This document shows, one piece after another, positions 56,857 through 56,859 of a stretch of DNA of 56,859 nt. How positions within the stretch are numbered: position 1 is the stretch's first letter; every line of letters starts with the position of its first letter. This DNA is from a virus. A program made the translations under genes and the position numbers. The notes below the pieces were generated by a model that ran no database searches, was not told the origin of the DNA, and worked only from the letters and a program-made list of their open reading frames with translations. The stretch is from positions 1 to 56,859 of IMG/VR virus record IMGVR_UViG_3300045973_001145. The stretch is one strand, 5' to 3'.

Positions 56857-56859
56857 CTT

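Noticed and set aside
1-56859. CRISPR array
   Set aside because: No regularly spaced identical repeats were seen. Repeats at 7268-7496 occur only twice and those at 54888-54913 have no spacer.

Overview
The window looks like part of a large, very AT-rich genome of a tailed bacteriophage infecting a Bacteroidota (Flavobacteriia-like) host. The phage signs are long runs of small, tightly packed and often overlapping genes of unknown function, a T4 gp32-type single-stranded DNA-binding protein, an RNA-repair kinase/phosphatase with RNA ligases, three DNA methyltransferases, HNH endonucleases, an Ig-like (BIG2) protein, a repeat-rich structural-type protein and a CHAP-domain lysin. The host signs are promoters with the Bacteroidota -7 element TAnnTTTG, Bacteroidota-style signal peptides and lipoboxes, and a complete Oar-like TonB-dependent outer-membrane receptor. 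I see no capsid, portal, terminase, integrase or tRNA gene, so this is an accessory, nucleotide-metabolism and host-interaction part of a larger genome.

Layout. 1-5.95 kb: a leftward operon of tiny membrane and cytoplasmic proteins, then a rightward response regulator and CCA-type nucleotidyltransferase, then a leftward set ending with a ligase-type nucleotidyltransferase. 6.0-7.2 kb: a rightward operon with a ferritin-like protein. 7.2-7.5 kb: a gene-free stretch with a duplicated structured element. 7.5-16.5 kb: leftward early-type units, each from a TAnnTTTG promoter, with a split SprT protease, a secreted repeat protein, a structured RNA candidate and many small membrane proteins. 16.6-23.1 kb: a homing endonuclease, an HAD phosphatase, a compact polymerase-A-like protein and an isoprenylcysteine-methyltransferase-like membrane enzyme. 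23.2-34.8 kb: structural-type and extracellular proteins (BIG2 domains, NNG-repeat protein, trypsin-like protease), gp32 and two SPPY-type DNA methyltransferases. 34.8-42.5 kb: ParB-like protein, Pnkp, HNH nuclease, RNA ligase, Dam-type methylase and a (p)ppGpp-hydrolase-like HD protein. 42.5-56.9 kb: FkbM methyltransferase, peptidyl-tRNA hydrolase, SAM synthetase, glycosyltransferases, the TonB-dependent receptor, a Nudix-like protein and the lysin.

How the genes may work together. Pnkp plus RNA ligase would repair RNA broken by host anticodon nucleases. SAM synthetase could feed at least three DNA methyltransferases, FkbM and the ICMT-like enzyme. The HD protein could remove host alarmone. 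The glycosyltransferases, secreted protease, host-like surface protein and TonB receptor point to remodelling of the cell or virion surface.

Signals cutting across genes are the most unusual part. (1) About 14 otherwise different proteins end in the same basic peptide, close to RKEKLKKLN. (2) Several unrelated proteins start with MKYLKTFE or a near variant. (3) The 10-mer TTAATATATA, or a close variant, lies just upstream of many start codons, often only 4-6 nt away, which suggests a phage promoter class giving leaderless or near-leaderless mRNAs. (4) Three, perhaps four, genes are split by -1 frameshifts, which may be sequence errors. All functions are read from sequence motifs without database searches.
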